NCBI RefSeq assembly: GCF_014203595.1
Contig: NZ_JACHJK010000005.1
Coordinates: forward strand, 90,006 to 154,005
Source of the DNA: Streptomyces echinatus
GTDB taxonomy: Bacteria; Actinomycetota; Actinomycetes; Streptomycetales; Streptomycetaceae
DNA: 64,000 nucleotides
Direction of reading: 5' to 3'
The first letter of the stretch is position 1. Each line of letters starts with the position of its first letter. Under the pieces are notes generated by a model. That model was not told the origin of the DNA, ran no database searches, and worked only from the letters and a program-made list of their open reading frames with translations. Positions 41,673-50,421 of the stretch are shown here, piece after piece. A program made the translations under genes and the position numbers.

Positions 41673-42590
41673 TCACGCTGCCGTCACCGAGACGCGGGCC
41701 AGGAGCTTCTCGTAGGCCACACGGTCGAAGTCGCCCGCGGCCGGGGCCCGTACGGTCGCGGCCGACAGGGCGACGGCGCTGGTCAGGCGGTCCGGCCAGG
41801 GAAGTCGGTGCACCAGGCCGGACAGCAGGCCGGCGACCGCCGAGTCGCCCGCGCCAGTGGGGTTGCCGTGCTCACGGGCGGGCGGGACCGCGCGCCAGTC
41901 GCCCTCCGGGGTGAGCGCGAGCAGGCCCTGCGCGCCGAGCGAGGCGACGACCGTGCGGGCGCCGCGGCGGCGGGCGTCCTGGGTGGCGCGCAACGGCTCG
42001 TGGGAACCGGTGAGTTCGGCCAGCTCGTCGGCGTTGGGCTTGATGATGTCCGGGCGGGCGGCCACTCCGCGCCGCAGCGGCTCGCCGCTGGTGTCCAGCA
42101 GCACCGGCACTCCCGCGGACCGTGCCGTGCGGACCAGGCTCGCGTACGCCCCCACCGGCACCCCGGGCGGCAGGCTGCCGCACAGCGCCACCGCCGAGGC
42201 CCCGGCCACCAGCTCCTCGTACCGGTCGAGGAAGCCACCCCACTCGGCGGGCTCGATCGCCGGCCCCGGCTCGTTCAACTGGGTGGTGTCACCGCTCAGT
42301 TCGTCGGCGACGGCTATGGTGCGCCGGGTCGCTCCCGCGACGGGCACCAGCGCGTCCGTCAGGCCCGGCACGGCCGACAGACGGTCGCGCACCACCTCGC
42401 CGGTGGCGCCGCCGGCGAACCCGGTGACCGTCACCTCGTGGCCGAGGGCGGCCAGCACCCGGGCCACGTTCACGCCCTTGCCGCCGGGCCGCTCGACGAC
42501 CTCCGAGACGCGGTGCGAGGCGTGCGGCCGCAGCGACCGCACGCGATAGGTGATGTCGAGAGCGGTGTTCAGTGTGACCGTGAGGATCAC
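41673..42590 (-). CDS. PfkB-family hexose/tagatose phosphate kinase
   Basis: The product has 305 residues from ATG 42590. Signatures RPGGKGVNVARVLAALG (first PfkB motif) and GNPTGAGDSAVAGLL (second, catalytic Asp) are intact. The family includes 1-phosphofructokinase and tagatose-6-phosphate kinase. Position after nagA suggests a role in amino-sugar or fructose-phosphate metabolism, but it is separated by 122 bp and may be transcribed independently. Confidence 0.85.
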   Translation of the reverse strand: MILTVTLNTALDITYRVRSLRPHASHRVSEVVERPGGKGVNVARVLAALGHEVTVTGFAGGATGEVVRDRLSAVPGLTDALVPVAGATRRTIAVADELSGDTTQLNEPGPAIEPAEWGGFLDRYEELVAGASAVALCGSLPPGVPVGAYASLVRTARSAGVPVLLDTSGEPLRRGVAARPDIIKPNADELAELTGSHEPLRATQDARRRGARTVVASLGAQGLLALTPEGDWRAVPPAREHGNPTGAGDSAVAGLLSGLVHRLPWPDRLTSAVALSAATVRAPAAGDFDRVAYEKLLARVSVTAA

Positions 42591-42712
42591 CCGGGCCGAC
42601 CTCCCTCGAAGTCCCTGTGCCTGTCACTCGGTTTCCGGGGACCCGATCATGCCAAAGACACGGCGGTCGGCCCAGACCCAGGTCGGCCGCCGTGCGAGGA
42701 AACCGGGACGGA

Positions 42713-43957
42713 TCAGGCCAGTTGCGGCGTGACGAGCCACTCGCCGCGCCGCATCACGCCCTTCAGCCCGAAGTCCGCGTCCAGCAGGACGAGGTCGGCG
42801 TCCTTGCCGGGCTCCAGGGAACCGATGCGGTCGGAGAGGCCGAGCAGGCGGGCCGGATTGGCCGACAGGGCCGTCACCGCGTCCTCGACCGACAGCCTGT
42901 CGACCGTCACCGCCCGCTGGAACGCGCGGTCCAGGGTGAGCGTGGAGCCCGCGATCGAGCCGCCCTCCACCAGCCGGGCCACGCCCTCGCTGACCTCGAC
43001 CTCCAGCGGGCCGAGCATGTAGCGGCCGTCGCCGATGCCGGCCGCGTCCATCGCGTCGGTGATGAACGCGACCCGGTCCGCTCCCGCGTGCCGGAACGCC
43101 AGCTCCAGCGCGGCCGGGTGCAGGTGCGTGCCGTCGTTGATCAGCTCGACGGTGACCCGCTCGTCCTCCAGCAGCGCGGCGACCGGGCCGGGCGCGCGGT
43201 GGCCGAGGGCGGGCATGGCGTTGAAGAGGTGGGTGGCGACCGTGGCGCCCGCGTCGATGGCCCGTACCGTCTGCTCGTACGTCGCGTCGGTGTGCCCGAT
43301 CGCCGCGATCACGCCGTGCTCGGCGAGCAGCCGTACGGATTCGATGCCGCCGGGCAGTTCGGTCGCGAGGGTGACCATCCTGGCCTGGCCGCGTGCCGCG
43401 TCGATCAGCTTGCGGACTTCGGCGGGTTCCGGGTCGCGCAGCAGCTTCTCGGAGTGCGCGCCCTTGCGGCACGGCGAGATGAACGGCCCCTCGAAGTGGA
43501 TGCCCGCGATGTCGCCCTGCTCGGCCAGCTCGCTCAGCAGTCCGGCCTGGCCGACCAGCAGGTCCATCTCGTCGGTGACGGTGGAGGCGACGAGGGTGGT
43601 GGTGCCGTGGGCGCGGTGCGTGCCGATGGCCTTGAGGATGTCGTCGGCCGTGCCGGAGAAGGAGGCTCCGCCGCCGCCGTGGTTGTGGATGTCGACGAAG
43701 CCGGGGACCAGCCAGTGGCCGGTGACGTCGACGGCCTGGGCGCCGGCCGGGGGCTCGGCGGCGATGCGCCTGCCGTCCACGGCCAGCCGGCCGCCTGCCA
43801 CGGTCCCGGTGGGGAGCACCACGTTCGCGCCGGTGAGCACCTGCGGGCCGGTGGGGGCTGAGCGCGCCCCGCGGTGGAGCCGCTGATCAGCGGCGCCCCG
43901 CGCCCCTTCGGGGGCGCTGCTCCCACCCGGCGATCGACTGTCCCGCTCAGTGGCCAT
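42713..43957 (-). CDS. nagA: N-acetylglucosamine-6-phosphate deacetylase
   Basis: The product has 414 residues from ATG 43957, whose first base overlaps the nagK stop. Metal site FVDIHNHGGGGASF, HFEGPFISP, AAIGHTDAT, ATHLFNAM and FITDAMDAAG are intact. It deacetylates GlcNAc-6P from NagK or the PTS, before NagB. Residues about 13-39 are encoded by a palindromic repeat (43841-43920) and have no counterpart in the family. The conserved protein begins at residue 40 (VLTGANVVLPTG), where a GTG could be an alternative start at 43840. Confidence 0.93.
   Translation of the reverse strand: MATERDSRSPGGSSAPEGARGAADQRLHRGARSAPTGPQVLTGANVVLPTGTVAGGRLAVDGRRIAAEPPAGAQAVDVTGHWLVPGFVDIHNHGGGGASFSGTADDILKAIGTHRAHGTTTLVASTVTDEMDLLVGQAGLLSELAEQGDIAGIHFEGPFISPCRKGAHSEKLLRDPEPAEVRKLIDAARGQARMVTLATELPGGIESVRLLAEHGVIAAIGHTDATYEQTVRAIDAGATVATHLFNAMPALGHRAPGPVAALLEDERVTVELINDGTHLHPAALELAFRHAGADRVAFITDAMDAAGIGDGRYMLGPLEVEVSEGVARLVEGGSIAGSTLTLDRAFQRAVTVDRLSVEDAVTALSANPARLLGLSDRIGSLEPGKDADLVLLDADFGLKGVMRRGEWLVTPQLA
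43841..43920 (-). repeat. Streptomyces palindromic (REP-like) element inside the 5' end of nagA
   Basis: It contains GCGCCCC-TTCG-GGGGCGC (43900-43917) and the perfect palindrome GCCGCTGATCAGCGGC (43879-43894), and ends on the minus strand in CAGCCCCCACCGGCCCGCAG. I recall this sequence type as a high-copy intergenic repeat of Streptomyces. Here it lies between nagK and the conserved part of nagA and is read through in frame. Confidence 0.75.
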
Positions 43958-44904
43958 CAGGTGCTTACCTCCGCAGTCGTGGGGTGGGTGGTCGTCAGCA
44001 GGTCCCGCGCGAGCAGTCCCGCGCCCAGGCAGCCGGCGGTGTCGCCGAGGGCGGCGGGGACGATGGTGGGCAGTTTCTGGAAGGTGACCCGGCGCCGGAC
44101 GGCGTCCCGCAGCGGCTGGAACAACACTTCCCCCGCCTCGGCCAGCCCGCCACCGATGATCAGCGTGCGGGGGTCCAGCAGGGTGACGGCGGTGACCAGC
44201 CCGTCGGCGAGCGCGTCCACCGCCTCCTGCCAGACCCGGACGGCGTTCGGGTCGCCGGACGCGACGGCCTTGGCGCAGTCGGCGGCGTCGGCGTCCGGGT
44301 CCCCGCAGGCCGCCGCCCAGGCCTCGCTGACGGCGGACGCGGAGGCGTACCGCTCCAGGCAGCCGCGCTGCCCGCAGGGACAGTCGGTGCCGCCGGGCCG
44401 CACGACGACATGGCCGATCTCGCCCGCGAAGCCGTGCGCGCCCGCCTCCACCCGGCCGTCGATACCGATGGCGCCCGCGATCCCGGTGCCGAGCGGCACG
44501 AACAGGAACCGGTCGGCGCCCTTGCCCGCACCGATCCGGCCCTCGGCGAGGCCGCCGGTGCGCACGTCGTGGCCGAGGGCGACGGGGATGCCGAGCCGCT
44601 CGGTGAGCAGTGCGCGCAGCGGTACGTCCCGCCAGCCGAGGTTGGCCGCGTAGGCGGCGACGCCGTGCTCCTCGTCGACGATGCCGGGGACCGCGAGGCC
44701 GGCGGCGAGGGCCGGGGCGCCGTGGTGCTCGGCGCCGTACGCGTACAGCTCGGCGGCGAAGTCGAGGATCGTCGCGACCACCGCGTCCGGGCCGCGCTCG
44801 CGTCCGGTGGCGCGGCGGGCGCGGTGGAGCAGCTCGCCGCCGTCCGTGACGAGGGCGGCCTTCATCCCGGTACCGCCCACGTCGAGGGCGATGACATGTC
44901 TCAC
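43957..44904 (-). CDS. nagK: ROK-family N-acetylglucosamine kinase
   Basis: The product has 315 residues from GTG 44904 (GTG 44907 also possible). ATP motif ALDVGGTGMKAALV, GHDVRTGG, and the ROK zinc signature CPCGQRGCLERYASASA are present. It phosphorylates intracellular GlcNAc at C6. Its stop overlaps the nagA start, forming the nagK-nagA operon; two DasR-type sites lie just upstream. Confidence 0.93.
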   Translation of the reverse strand: MRHVIALDVGGTGMKAALVTDGGELLHRARRATGRERGPDAVVATILDFAAELYAYGAEHHGAPALAAGLAVPGIVDEEHGVAAYAANLGWRDVPLRALLTERLGIPVALGHDVRTGGLAEGRIGAGKGADRFLFVPLGTGIAGAIGIDGRVEAGAHGFAGEIGHVVVRPGGTDCPCGQRGCLERYASASAVSEAWAAACGDPDADAADCAKAVASGDPNAVRVWQEAVDALADGLVTAVTLLDPRTLIIGGGLAEAGEVLFQPLRDAVRRRVTFQKLPTIVPAALGDTAGCLGAGLLARDLLTTTHPTTAEVST

Positions 44905-44935
44905 CACGGGGCCTAGTGTGGCCCTCCCACCCGGG

Positions 44936-44951
44936 AGAGGTCTAGTCCACT
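44936..44951. promoter_or_regulatory. DasR site 1 (dre) upstream of nagK
   Basis: AGAGGTCTAGTCCACT matches the dre consensus A(G/C)TGGTCTAGACCA(G/C)T at 14 of 16 positions. It lies 32 bp before the nagK start and 66 bp before the divergent lipoprotein start. DasR is released by GlcNAc-6P or GlcN-6P. Confidence 0.8.
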
Positions 44952-44953
44952 CA

Positions 44954-44969
44954 CGTGGTGTAGACCTTA
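44954..44969. promoter_or_regulatory. DasR site 2 (dre) upstream of nagK
   Basis: CGTGGTGTAGACCTTA keeps TGGTnTAGACC and matches about 11 of 16 consensus positions, two bases after site 1. I recall that nagKA of S. coelicolor also has two tandem dre sites. Confidence 0.65.
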
Positions 44970-45016
44970 TGTGTCCATATATTGAACGGTCAGACAGCAG
45001 GGTTGGGGCTTTGAGC

Positions 45017-46300
45017 GTGCGTCGGGGTACGGCAGGAATGATCGCGGTGGTGTCCGCACTGGGCATGACGGTGGTCCTCGGCGGCTGCGGGAGCACGGGC
45101 TCCTCCGACGTGACCCTCAGACTCGTCGCCGCCGACTACGGCGACTCCGCCGCCAACAGCTCCAAGAAGTACTGGGACGCCCTGGTCGAGGACTACGAGT
45201 CGCAGCACCCCGATGTGAACGTCGAGGTCAGCGTCTACTCCTGGAACGACGTCGACCGCAAGGTCAAGGAGATGGTCGACGCCGGCCACGCCCCCGACAT
45301 GGCCCAGATCGGCGCCTACGCCGACTACGCCGCCGCCGGCAAGCTCTACGCGGCCTCGGACCTGCTCTCCATCCGTACCCAGGCCGACTTCCTCTCCCAG
45401 CTCTCCGACGCCGGAGCGTGGGAGCACACGCAGTACGGCATCCCCTTCGCCGGCTCCACGCGCGTGCTCTTCTACAACAAGACCCTGTTCGCCCAGGCCG
45501 GCATCACCCCGCCCACCACCTGGGACGAGCTGGCCGCCGACGCCCAGGCACTCAAGGGCAAGGGCGTGAAGTACCCCTTCGCCCTGCCGCTCGGCCCCGA
45601 GGAGGCCCAGGCCGAGACCATGCAGTGGCTGCTCAGCGGGGGCAACGGCGGGGGCGGCTACACCGACGACATCGGCACCTACACGATCAACTCCGAGGCG
45701 AACGTCTCGACCTTCGCCTGGCTCAAGGACGAGCTGGTCGGCAAGGACCTGACCGGTCCGGTCGCCCCCGGCAAGCTCAACCGCGCCACCGCGTTCGCCG
45801 CCTTCGCCGACGGCCAGGTCGGCATGCTCAACGGGCACCCGACGCTGATCCAGCAGGCCACGAAGAAGGGCGTGAAGTTCGGCATGGTGCCGATGCCGGG
45901 CCGCACCGGCAAGGCCAGGGCCTCCATGGGCGTCTCCGACTGGATGATGGGCTTCAAGCAGAACGGGCACGCCGACCGGATCGGTGACTTCCTCGACTTC
46001 GTCTACGCGAAGAAGAACGTCCTCGAGTTCTCCCGGACGTACGGGCTGCTGCCGGTCACCGGTTCCGCCTCCAACGCCATGAGCGTGTCCGGCCAGACCA
46101 CCGACAAGACCCTGCGGCCGTTCCTGGACCAGCTGCCCACCTCCGAGCTGTACCCCGCCGGCAAGACCTCCTGGGCGGCGGTCAGCGCGGCCGTGAAGCA
46201 GAACATCGGCCAGGCGGTCGTCCCCGGCGGCAGCCCCTCCGGCGTCCTGACCCGGCTGCAGGCCACGGCCATGGCGGCCGACAGCAGCAGCGCGAGCTAG
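45017..46300 (+). CDS. ABC transporter sugar-binding lipoprotein
   Basis: The product has 427 residues from GTG 45017 (TTG 45011 also plausible). A lipoprotein signal ends VVLGGC. The mature protein is a type-1 extracellular solute-binding fold (VEDYESQHPDVNVEVSVYSW, STRVLFYNKTLFAQAGI, PTTWDELAADAQAL). No permease genes follow. It shares the dre-containing region with nagK, suggesting DasR control and an amino-sugar ligand, with MsiK as a possible ATPase (inference). Confidence 0.88.
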   Translation: MRRGTAGMIAVVSALGMTVVLGGCGSTGSSDVTLRLVAADYGDSAANSSKKYWDALVEDYESQHPDVNVEVSVYSWNDVDRKVKEMVDAGHAPDMAQIGAYADYAAAGKLYAASDLLSIRTQADFLSQLSDAGAWEHTQYGIPFAGSTRVLFYNKTLFAQAGITPPTTWDELAADAQALKGKGVKYPFALPLGPEEAQAETMQWLLSGGNGGGGYTDDIGTYTINSEANVSTFAWLKDELVGKDLTGPVAPGKLNRATAFAAFADGQVGMLNGHPTLIQQATKKGVKFGMVPMPGRTGKARASMGVSDWMMGFKQNGHADRIGDFLDFVYAKKNVLEFSRTYGLLPVTGSASNAMSVSGQTTDKTLRPFLDQLPTSELYPAGKTSWAAVSAAVKQNIGQAVVPGGSPSGVLTRLQATAMAADSSSAS

Positions 46301-46354
46301 GACCGGGGGAGGGCGGGCCGGGGACTGTCGGTGCCCGGCGTTACGGTGGCTCGC

Positions 46355-46579
46355 ATGGAACTGGGCAGCCGTGAGAAGGCGATCCTCGCGCTGGAGCGCC
46401 GGGGCTTTCCCGGCGCCGGCGCGAAGGAACGGGCGATCCGCGAGGAACTGGGCCTCGCCCCGGTCCGCTACTACCAGCTCCTCAACGCGCTCCTGGACGA
46501 CGAGCGGGCCCTGGCCCACGACCCGGTCACCGTGAACCGCCTGAGACGAATCCGAGCCACCCGCCGCACAGAACGCTGA
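46355..46579 (+). CDS. DUF3263 small protein
   Basis: The product has 74 residues from ATG 46355. It is a compact helical, basic protein (REKAILALERRGFPGAGAKE, PVRYYQLLNALLDDERALAH) with a winged-helix-like look; I recognise it as DUF3263, widely conserved in actinobacteria. Role unknown; probably DNA-binding. Confidence 0.8.
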   Translation: MELGSREKAILALERRGFPGAGAKERAIREELGLAPVRYYQLLNALLDDERALAHDPVTVNRLRRIRATRRTER

Positions 46580-46683
46580 CCGTTGTCTTTTCGGCCGAGC
46601 GAGTCGGGTGGCGGGTGGGCAAGGCGGGGTCCAGGGGCGGAGCCCCGGGAGTGACCACGCCCCGGGCCGGATACTGTCGCGGT

Positions 46684-47517
46684 ATGGACCCTCTGCCGAC
46701 CCCGCAGACCCAGCCCGGCCGCGACGGACTCGCCGCCCTGCTCGCGCAGCCCCGCACCGCACTGATCGGCCTGGACTTCGACGGCACCCTGGCCCCCATC
46801 GTCGCCGACCCCGAACAGGCCCGCGCCCACCCCGCCGCCGTACCCGCCCTGGCCGCCCTCGCCCCCAAGATCGCCTCCGTCGCCGTGATCACCGGCCGCC
46901 CGGCCGAGCTCGCGGTCCGCTACGGCGGCTTCGACGGCGTCCCCGGCCTGGAACACCTGACCGTCCTCGGCCACTACGGCGCCGAACGCTGGGACGCGGC
47001 CACCGGCACCCTCACCGCGCCCGCCCCCCACCCCGGCGTCGCCGCCGTCCGCGCGGAACTGCCGGCCCTGCTGGAACGCATCGGCGCCGGCGAAGGCACG
47101 TGGATCGAGGAGAAGGGCCGGGCCGTCGCCGTCCACACCCGCCGCGCCGCCGACCCGCAGGCCACGTTCGAGTCCCTGCGCACCCCCCTCGCCGGCCTCG
47201 CCGCCCGGCACGGCCTGATCGTGGAACCCGGCCGCATGGTCCTGGAACTGCGCCCGCCGGGCATGGACAAGGGCGTGGCCCTCCTCGACCACGCCCGCAC
47301 CACCGGCGCCGGCTGCGTCGTCTACGCCGGCGACGACCTGGGCGACCTCCCCGCCTTCGCCGCGGTCGACGAACTCCGCAAGAACGGCACCCCCGGCCTG
47401 CTGGTCTGCAGCGGCAGCACCGAGGTCACCGAACTGGCCCAGCGGGCCGACCTGGTGGTGGACGGCCCCGAGGGAGTCGTGGACCTGCTGCGGCGGCTGG
47501 CGGATCACCTCGGCTGA
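46684..47517 (+). CDS. otsB: Trehalose-6-phosphate phosphatase
   Basis: The product has 277 residues from ATG 46684. HAD motif I LDFDGTLAPI, motif II VITGRP, and motif IV YAGDDLGDLPAF are intact. It releases trehalose from trehalose-6-phosphate made by the adjacent otsA, which is convergent. GATACT about eight bases upstream suggests a leaderless message. Confidence 0.92.
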   Translation: MDPLPTPQTQPGRDGLAALLAQPRTALIGLDFDGTLAPIVADPEQARAHPAAVPALAALAPKIASVAVITGRPAELAVRYGGFDGVPGLEHLTVLGHYGAERWDAATGTLTAPAPHPGVAAVRAELPALLERIGAGEGTWIEEKGRAVAVHTRRAADPQATFESLRTPLAGLAARHGLIVEPGRMVLELRPPGMDKGVALLDHARTTGAGCVVYAGDDLGDLPAFAAVDELRKNGTPGLLVCSGSTEVTELAQRADLVVDGPEGVVDLLRRLADHLG

Positions 47518-47612
47518 CCGGTCAGGTCGACCAGGCCGGCCGGTCGGCTCATCCCGGCCGACGGGTCGGTTCGTCCCGGCCGGCCGGTCAGCTCATCCAG
47601 GCCGGCCGGTCA
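47518..47612. repeat. Degenerate tandem GC repeat between otsB and otsA
   Basis: About four imperfect units of 25-30 bp share GGCCGGCCGGTCxGCTCATCC. The last units run into the 3' end of otsA (stop at 47593). It may have grown by slippage. Confidence 0.7.
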
Positions 47613-49032
47613 GCTCGCTCAGCTGGTCCAGGAACCACTGGGCCGGCGGCAGCGCGGTCGCGGCGGCGGCCAGCCGCTTCGAGCGGGCCGCCCGCTCCTC
47701 CGCCGGCAGGCTCAGCGCCTCGTGCAACGCCTCCGCGGTCCCGCCGATGTCGTAGGGATTCACCGTGAACGCGTCCTCGCCCAGCTCCTCGTGCGCCCCG
47801 GCCTCCCGCGACAGCACCAGCGCGCAGCCCTCGTCCGAGACGACCGGGACCTCCTTGGCGACCAGGTTCATGCCGTCCCGGATGGGATTCACCAGCGCCA
47901 CGTCGGCCAGTCGGTACGCCGCCAGGGAGCGCGCGAAGTCGTCCTTCACATGCAGCTCCACCGGCGTCCAGCCCGACGTGCCGTACCGCTCGTTGATCTC
48001 GTCCGCGACCCGCCGCACCTCGGCGGTGTACTCGCGGTACACGGCGAGGTCCTGGCGCGAGGGGTAGGCGAACGCCACGTGGACGACCCGCTCACGCCAC
48101 TCCGGGTGGTCGTCCAGCAGCTGCCGGTACGCCAGCAGCCCGCGCACGATGTTCTTCGACAGCTCCGTGCGGTCGACCCGGACGATGGTCCTGCGGTCCG
48201 CTCCGATCTCCTCCCGCAGCGCCGCCATCCGCTCGTTCACGTCGTCCTCGTGGGCCCGCTTGCGCAGGAACTCCGCGTCCGCGCCCAGCCCGTGCACCCC
48301 GATCCGGGTGCCGGAGGGGATGCCCGGCCCGAGCACCGCGTGACAGCAGTCCCGGAACGCGTCCGCCCACCGGTGGGTGAGGAACGCCGCCCGGTCCGCG
48401 CCCAGGATGCCGCTGAGCAGCTCGGCCGCGATGTCGTCGGGCAGCAGCCGGAAGTACTCCGGCGGGGCCCACGGGGTGTGGGAGAAGTGTCCGATGCGCA
48501 GATCGGGGCGGAGCCGGCGGAGCATGCGGGGGGCGAGGGCCAGGTGATAGTCCTGGATCAGCACCGCCGCGCCCTCGGCCGCCTCCTCGGCCAGCGCCTC
48601 GGCGAACGCCCGGTTGTAGCTCTCGTACGACGCCCACTGCCGCCGGAACTCCGCGTCGAAGACCGGCTCCAGCGGGGTCTGGTACAGCATGTGGTGGACG
48701 AACCAGAGCACCGAGTTGGCCACGCCGTTGTACGCGTCGGCGTGCACGGCCGCGTCGATGTCGAGCATCCGCACCCGTTGCCCGCCCGTGTCGCCGGCCG
48801 GCAGCAGCCCGCCGTCCGCCCGCCGGGCGGCCGCCCGGTCGCCGTCGCCCAGCGCGGCGCACACCCACACCGAGTCCGCGTCCGGCCCGATGGCGGACAG
48901 CCCCGAGACCAGCCCGCCACCGCCCCGCCTGGCGTGCAGCGAGCCGTCGTCGTGCATCTGATAGGAGACCGGGCCGCGATTCGACGCGACCAGCACCTGA
49001 GCTTTTTCGGCAGCACCGCGCGTGGAAGCCAT
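47593..49032 (-). CDS. otsA: Trehalose-6-phosphate synthase
   Basis: The product has 479 residues from ATG 49032. It is a GT20 enzyme: VLVASNRGPVSYQ, GGLVSGL (donor loop), FSHTPWAPPEYFRLLP, and the C-terminal EFVALVSREAGA-like CALVLSREAGAHEELG. It makes trehalose-6-phosphate from a nucleotide-glucose and glucose-6-phosphate. The gene pair otsA-otsB is convergent. Confidence 0.92.
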   Translation of the reverse strand: MASTRGAAEKAQVLVASNRGPVSYQMHDDGSLHARRGGGGLVSGLSAIGPDADSVWVCAALGDGDRAAARRADGGLLPAGDTGGQRVRMLDIDAAVHADAYNGVANSVLWFVHHMLYQTPLEPVFDAEFRRQWASYESYNRAFAEALAEEAAEGAAVLIQDYHLALAPRMLRRLRPDLRIGHFSHTPWAPPEYFRLLPDDIAAELLSGILGADRAAFLTHRWADAFRDCCHAVLGPGIPSGTRIGVHGLGADAEFLRKRAHEDDVNERMAALREEIGADRRTIVRVDRTELSKNIVRGLLAYRQLLDDHPEWRERVVHVAFAYPSRQDLAVYREYTAEVRRVADEINERYGTSGWTPVELHVKDDFARSLAAYRLADVALVNPIRDGMNLVAKEVPVVSDEGCALVLSREAGAHEELGEDAFTVNPYDIGGTAEALHEALSLPAEERAARSKRLAAAATALPPAQWFLDQLSELTGRPG

Positions 49033-49116
49033 ACGCCTCAACCTAGCCCGGCCCGGAAACGCTCAAACGTGCGTTCCGTCCGGTAAGGGGAGGGAAGGGC
49101 ACCGTATACGGCCCGT

Positions 49117-50118
49117 TCACGCCACCTTCCGGTCGGCGTACTCCACGATCTCCAGCATGGGCGGCCGTTCCTCGGTGTCCACCGAGTAGGTGCGCGGCTC
49201 GAAGCCGTCCTCGCCCCGTACGAACTGGGTCAGCGAGGGCCGCACCAGATGGCCGCGGGCCAGCCGGAGCTGGGCCGTGCGGTAGATCGCGGCGGCCATC
49301 CGGCCGAGGGCCTGGCCGTCCTGGTGGCGGTGCTTGCGCACGCCGACGTCGACCTGGGCCAGCGCGTCCAGGCCGACCAGGTGCAGCGCGTCCACCAGCA
49401 TGCCGAGCTCCACGCCGTAGCCGACGGGGAACGGCAGCTGTTCCAGCAGGGAGCGGCGGGCCGCGTACTCGCCGCCCAGCGGCTGCACGAAGCCGGCCAG
49501 CTGCGGCCAGTGCATGTTCAGCAGCGGTCGGGCCATCAGCTCGGTGACCCGGCCGCCCTGCCCGGCGGTCGGGCCGGCGGCGAGCGCCTCCGGTCCGGCG
49601 GCGAGCGGGCGGTCGTACATCGCCTTGACCAGGTCCACGTCCGGCTCGGTGAGCAGCGGGCCGACGATCCCGAGGACGAAGTCGGAGGAGAACTCCCTCA
49701 GGTCGGCGTCGACGAAACAGAGGATGTCCCCGCCGGTCACCAGCAGGGAGCGCCAGAGCACTTCACCCTTTCCGGGGACCGCCGGGAGGCGGGGCAGGAT
49801 CTCGTCGCGGTGAACGACCCGCGCGCCCGCGGCGGCGGCGACCGCGGAGGTGCGGTCGGTGGAGCCGGAGTCCACGACGACGATCTCGTCGACGAGCGGG
49901 GCCCGCTCCATGAGGTCGTGACGGATGACCGTGACGATGTCGCCGACGGTCTCCTCCTCGTTGAGCGCGGGCAGCACGACGCTGATCGTCTGGCCCGTGC
50001 GCTGCTTGGCGGACAGGAGCCGGTGGAGCGGGCGATCGGCCACGGACCAGGAGCGGGTGGCCAGCCAGCGCTCGACTTCTTCCAGCACGGTCTGCGGCTC
50101 CTCACTGTTCGTGACCAC
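49117..50118 (-). CDS. gpgS: Glucosyl-3-phosphoglycerate synthase-like GT81
   Basis: The product has 333 residues from GTG 50118. GT-A motifs: VVLPALNEEETV, VVDSGSTDRTS, FVDADLREFSS, and KHRHQDGQALG, typical of GpgS. It transfers glucose to 3-phosphoglycerate, giving the precursor of glucosylglycerate and methylglucose polysaccharide. Next to otsAB it suggests a compatible-solute locus. Confidence 0.85.
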   Translation of the reverse strand: MVTNSEEPQTVLEEVERWLATRSWSVADRPLHRLLSAKQRTGQTISVVLPALNEEETVGDIVTVIRHDLMERAPLVDEIVVVDSGSTDRTSAVAAAAGARVVHRDEILPRLPAVPGKGEVLWRSLLVTGGDILCFVDADLREFSSDFVLGIVGPLLTEPDVDLVKAMYDRPLAAGPEALAAGPTAGQGGRVTELMARPLLNMHWPQLAGFVQPLGGEYAARRSLLEQLPFPVGYGVELGMLVDALHLVGLDALAQVDVGVRKHRHQDGQALGRMAAAIYRTAQLRLARGHLVRPSLTQFVRGEDGFEPRTYSVDTEERPPMLEIVEYADRKVA

Positions 50119-50249
50119 ACGGGCGAACCGTGTGATCCATCTCGCGGTTCGGACGACTATCTCAACTGTCCTGGCCTTCGGTTACAGTCTTGAACAACGC
50201 CGATGACCATCGCATGTCGGGGGTCTCGAGCGTCCACAACCACATACAG

Positions 50250-50402
50250 CTCATCCAGAGGGGCAGAGGGAAACGGCCCGATGAAGCCCCGGCAACCCTC
50301 CAGTCGGTTCTCGTAGATCATTCTTGATCGTTTTCGCGAGGCTCCCGGCTAGGGAAGGTGCCAAATCCGTCTCACGACGAGATGCGTCGTGGGGAAGATG
50401 AG
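50250..50402 (+). ncRNA. SAM (S-box, SAM-I) riboswitch
   Basis: The leader has the S-box core in order: CTCATC closing helix with GATGAG (50397-50402), CAGAGGGGCAGAGGGA, GGCCCGATGAAG, CCCGGCAACC, then GGTGCCAAATCC and the closing GAAGATGAG. The closing helix abuts AGGAGAAAGGG, the likely ribosome binding site of thrC, so SAM binding probably blocks translation or exposes a terminator. Such control of thrC rather than a methionine gene is notable. Confidence 0.88.
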
Positions 50403-50421
50403 GAGAAAGGGCCTCGCCTCC

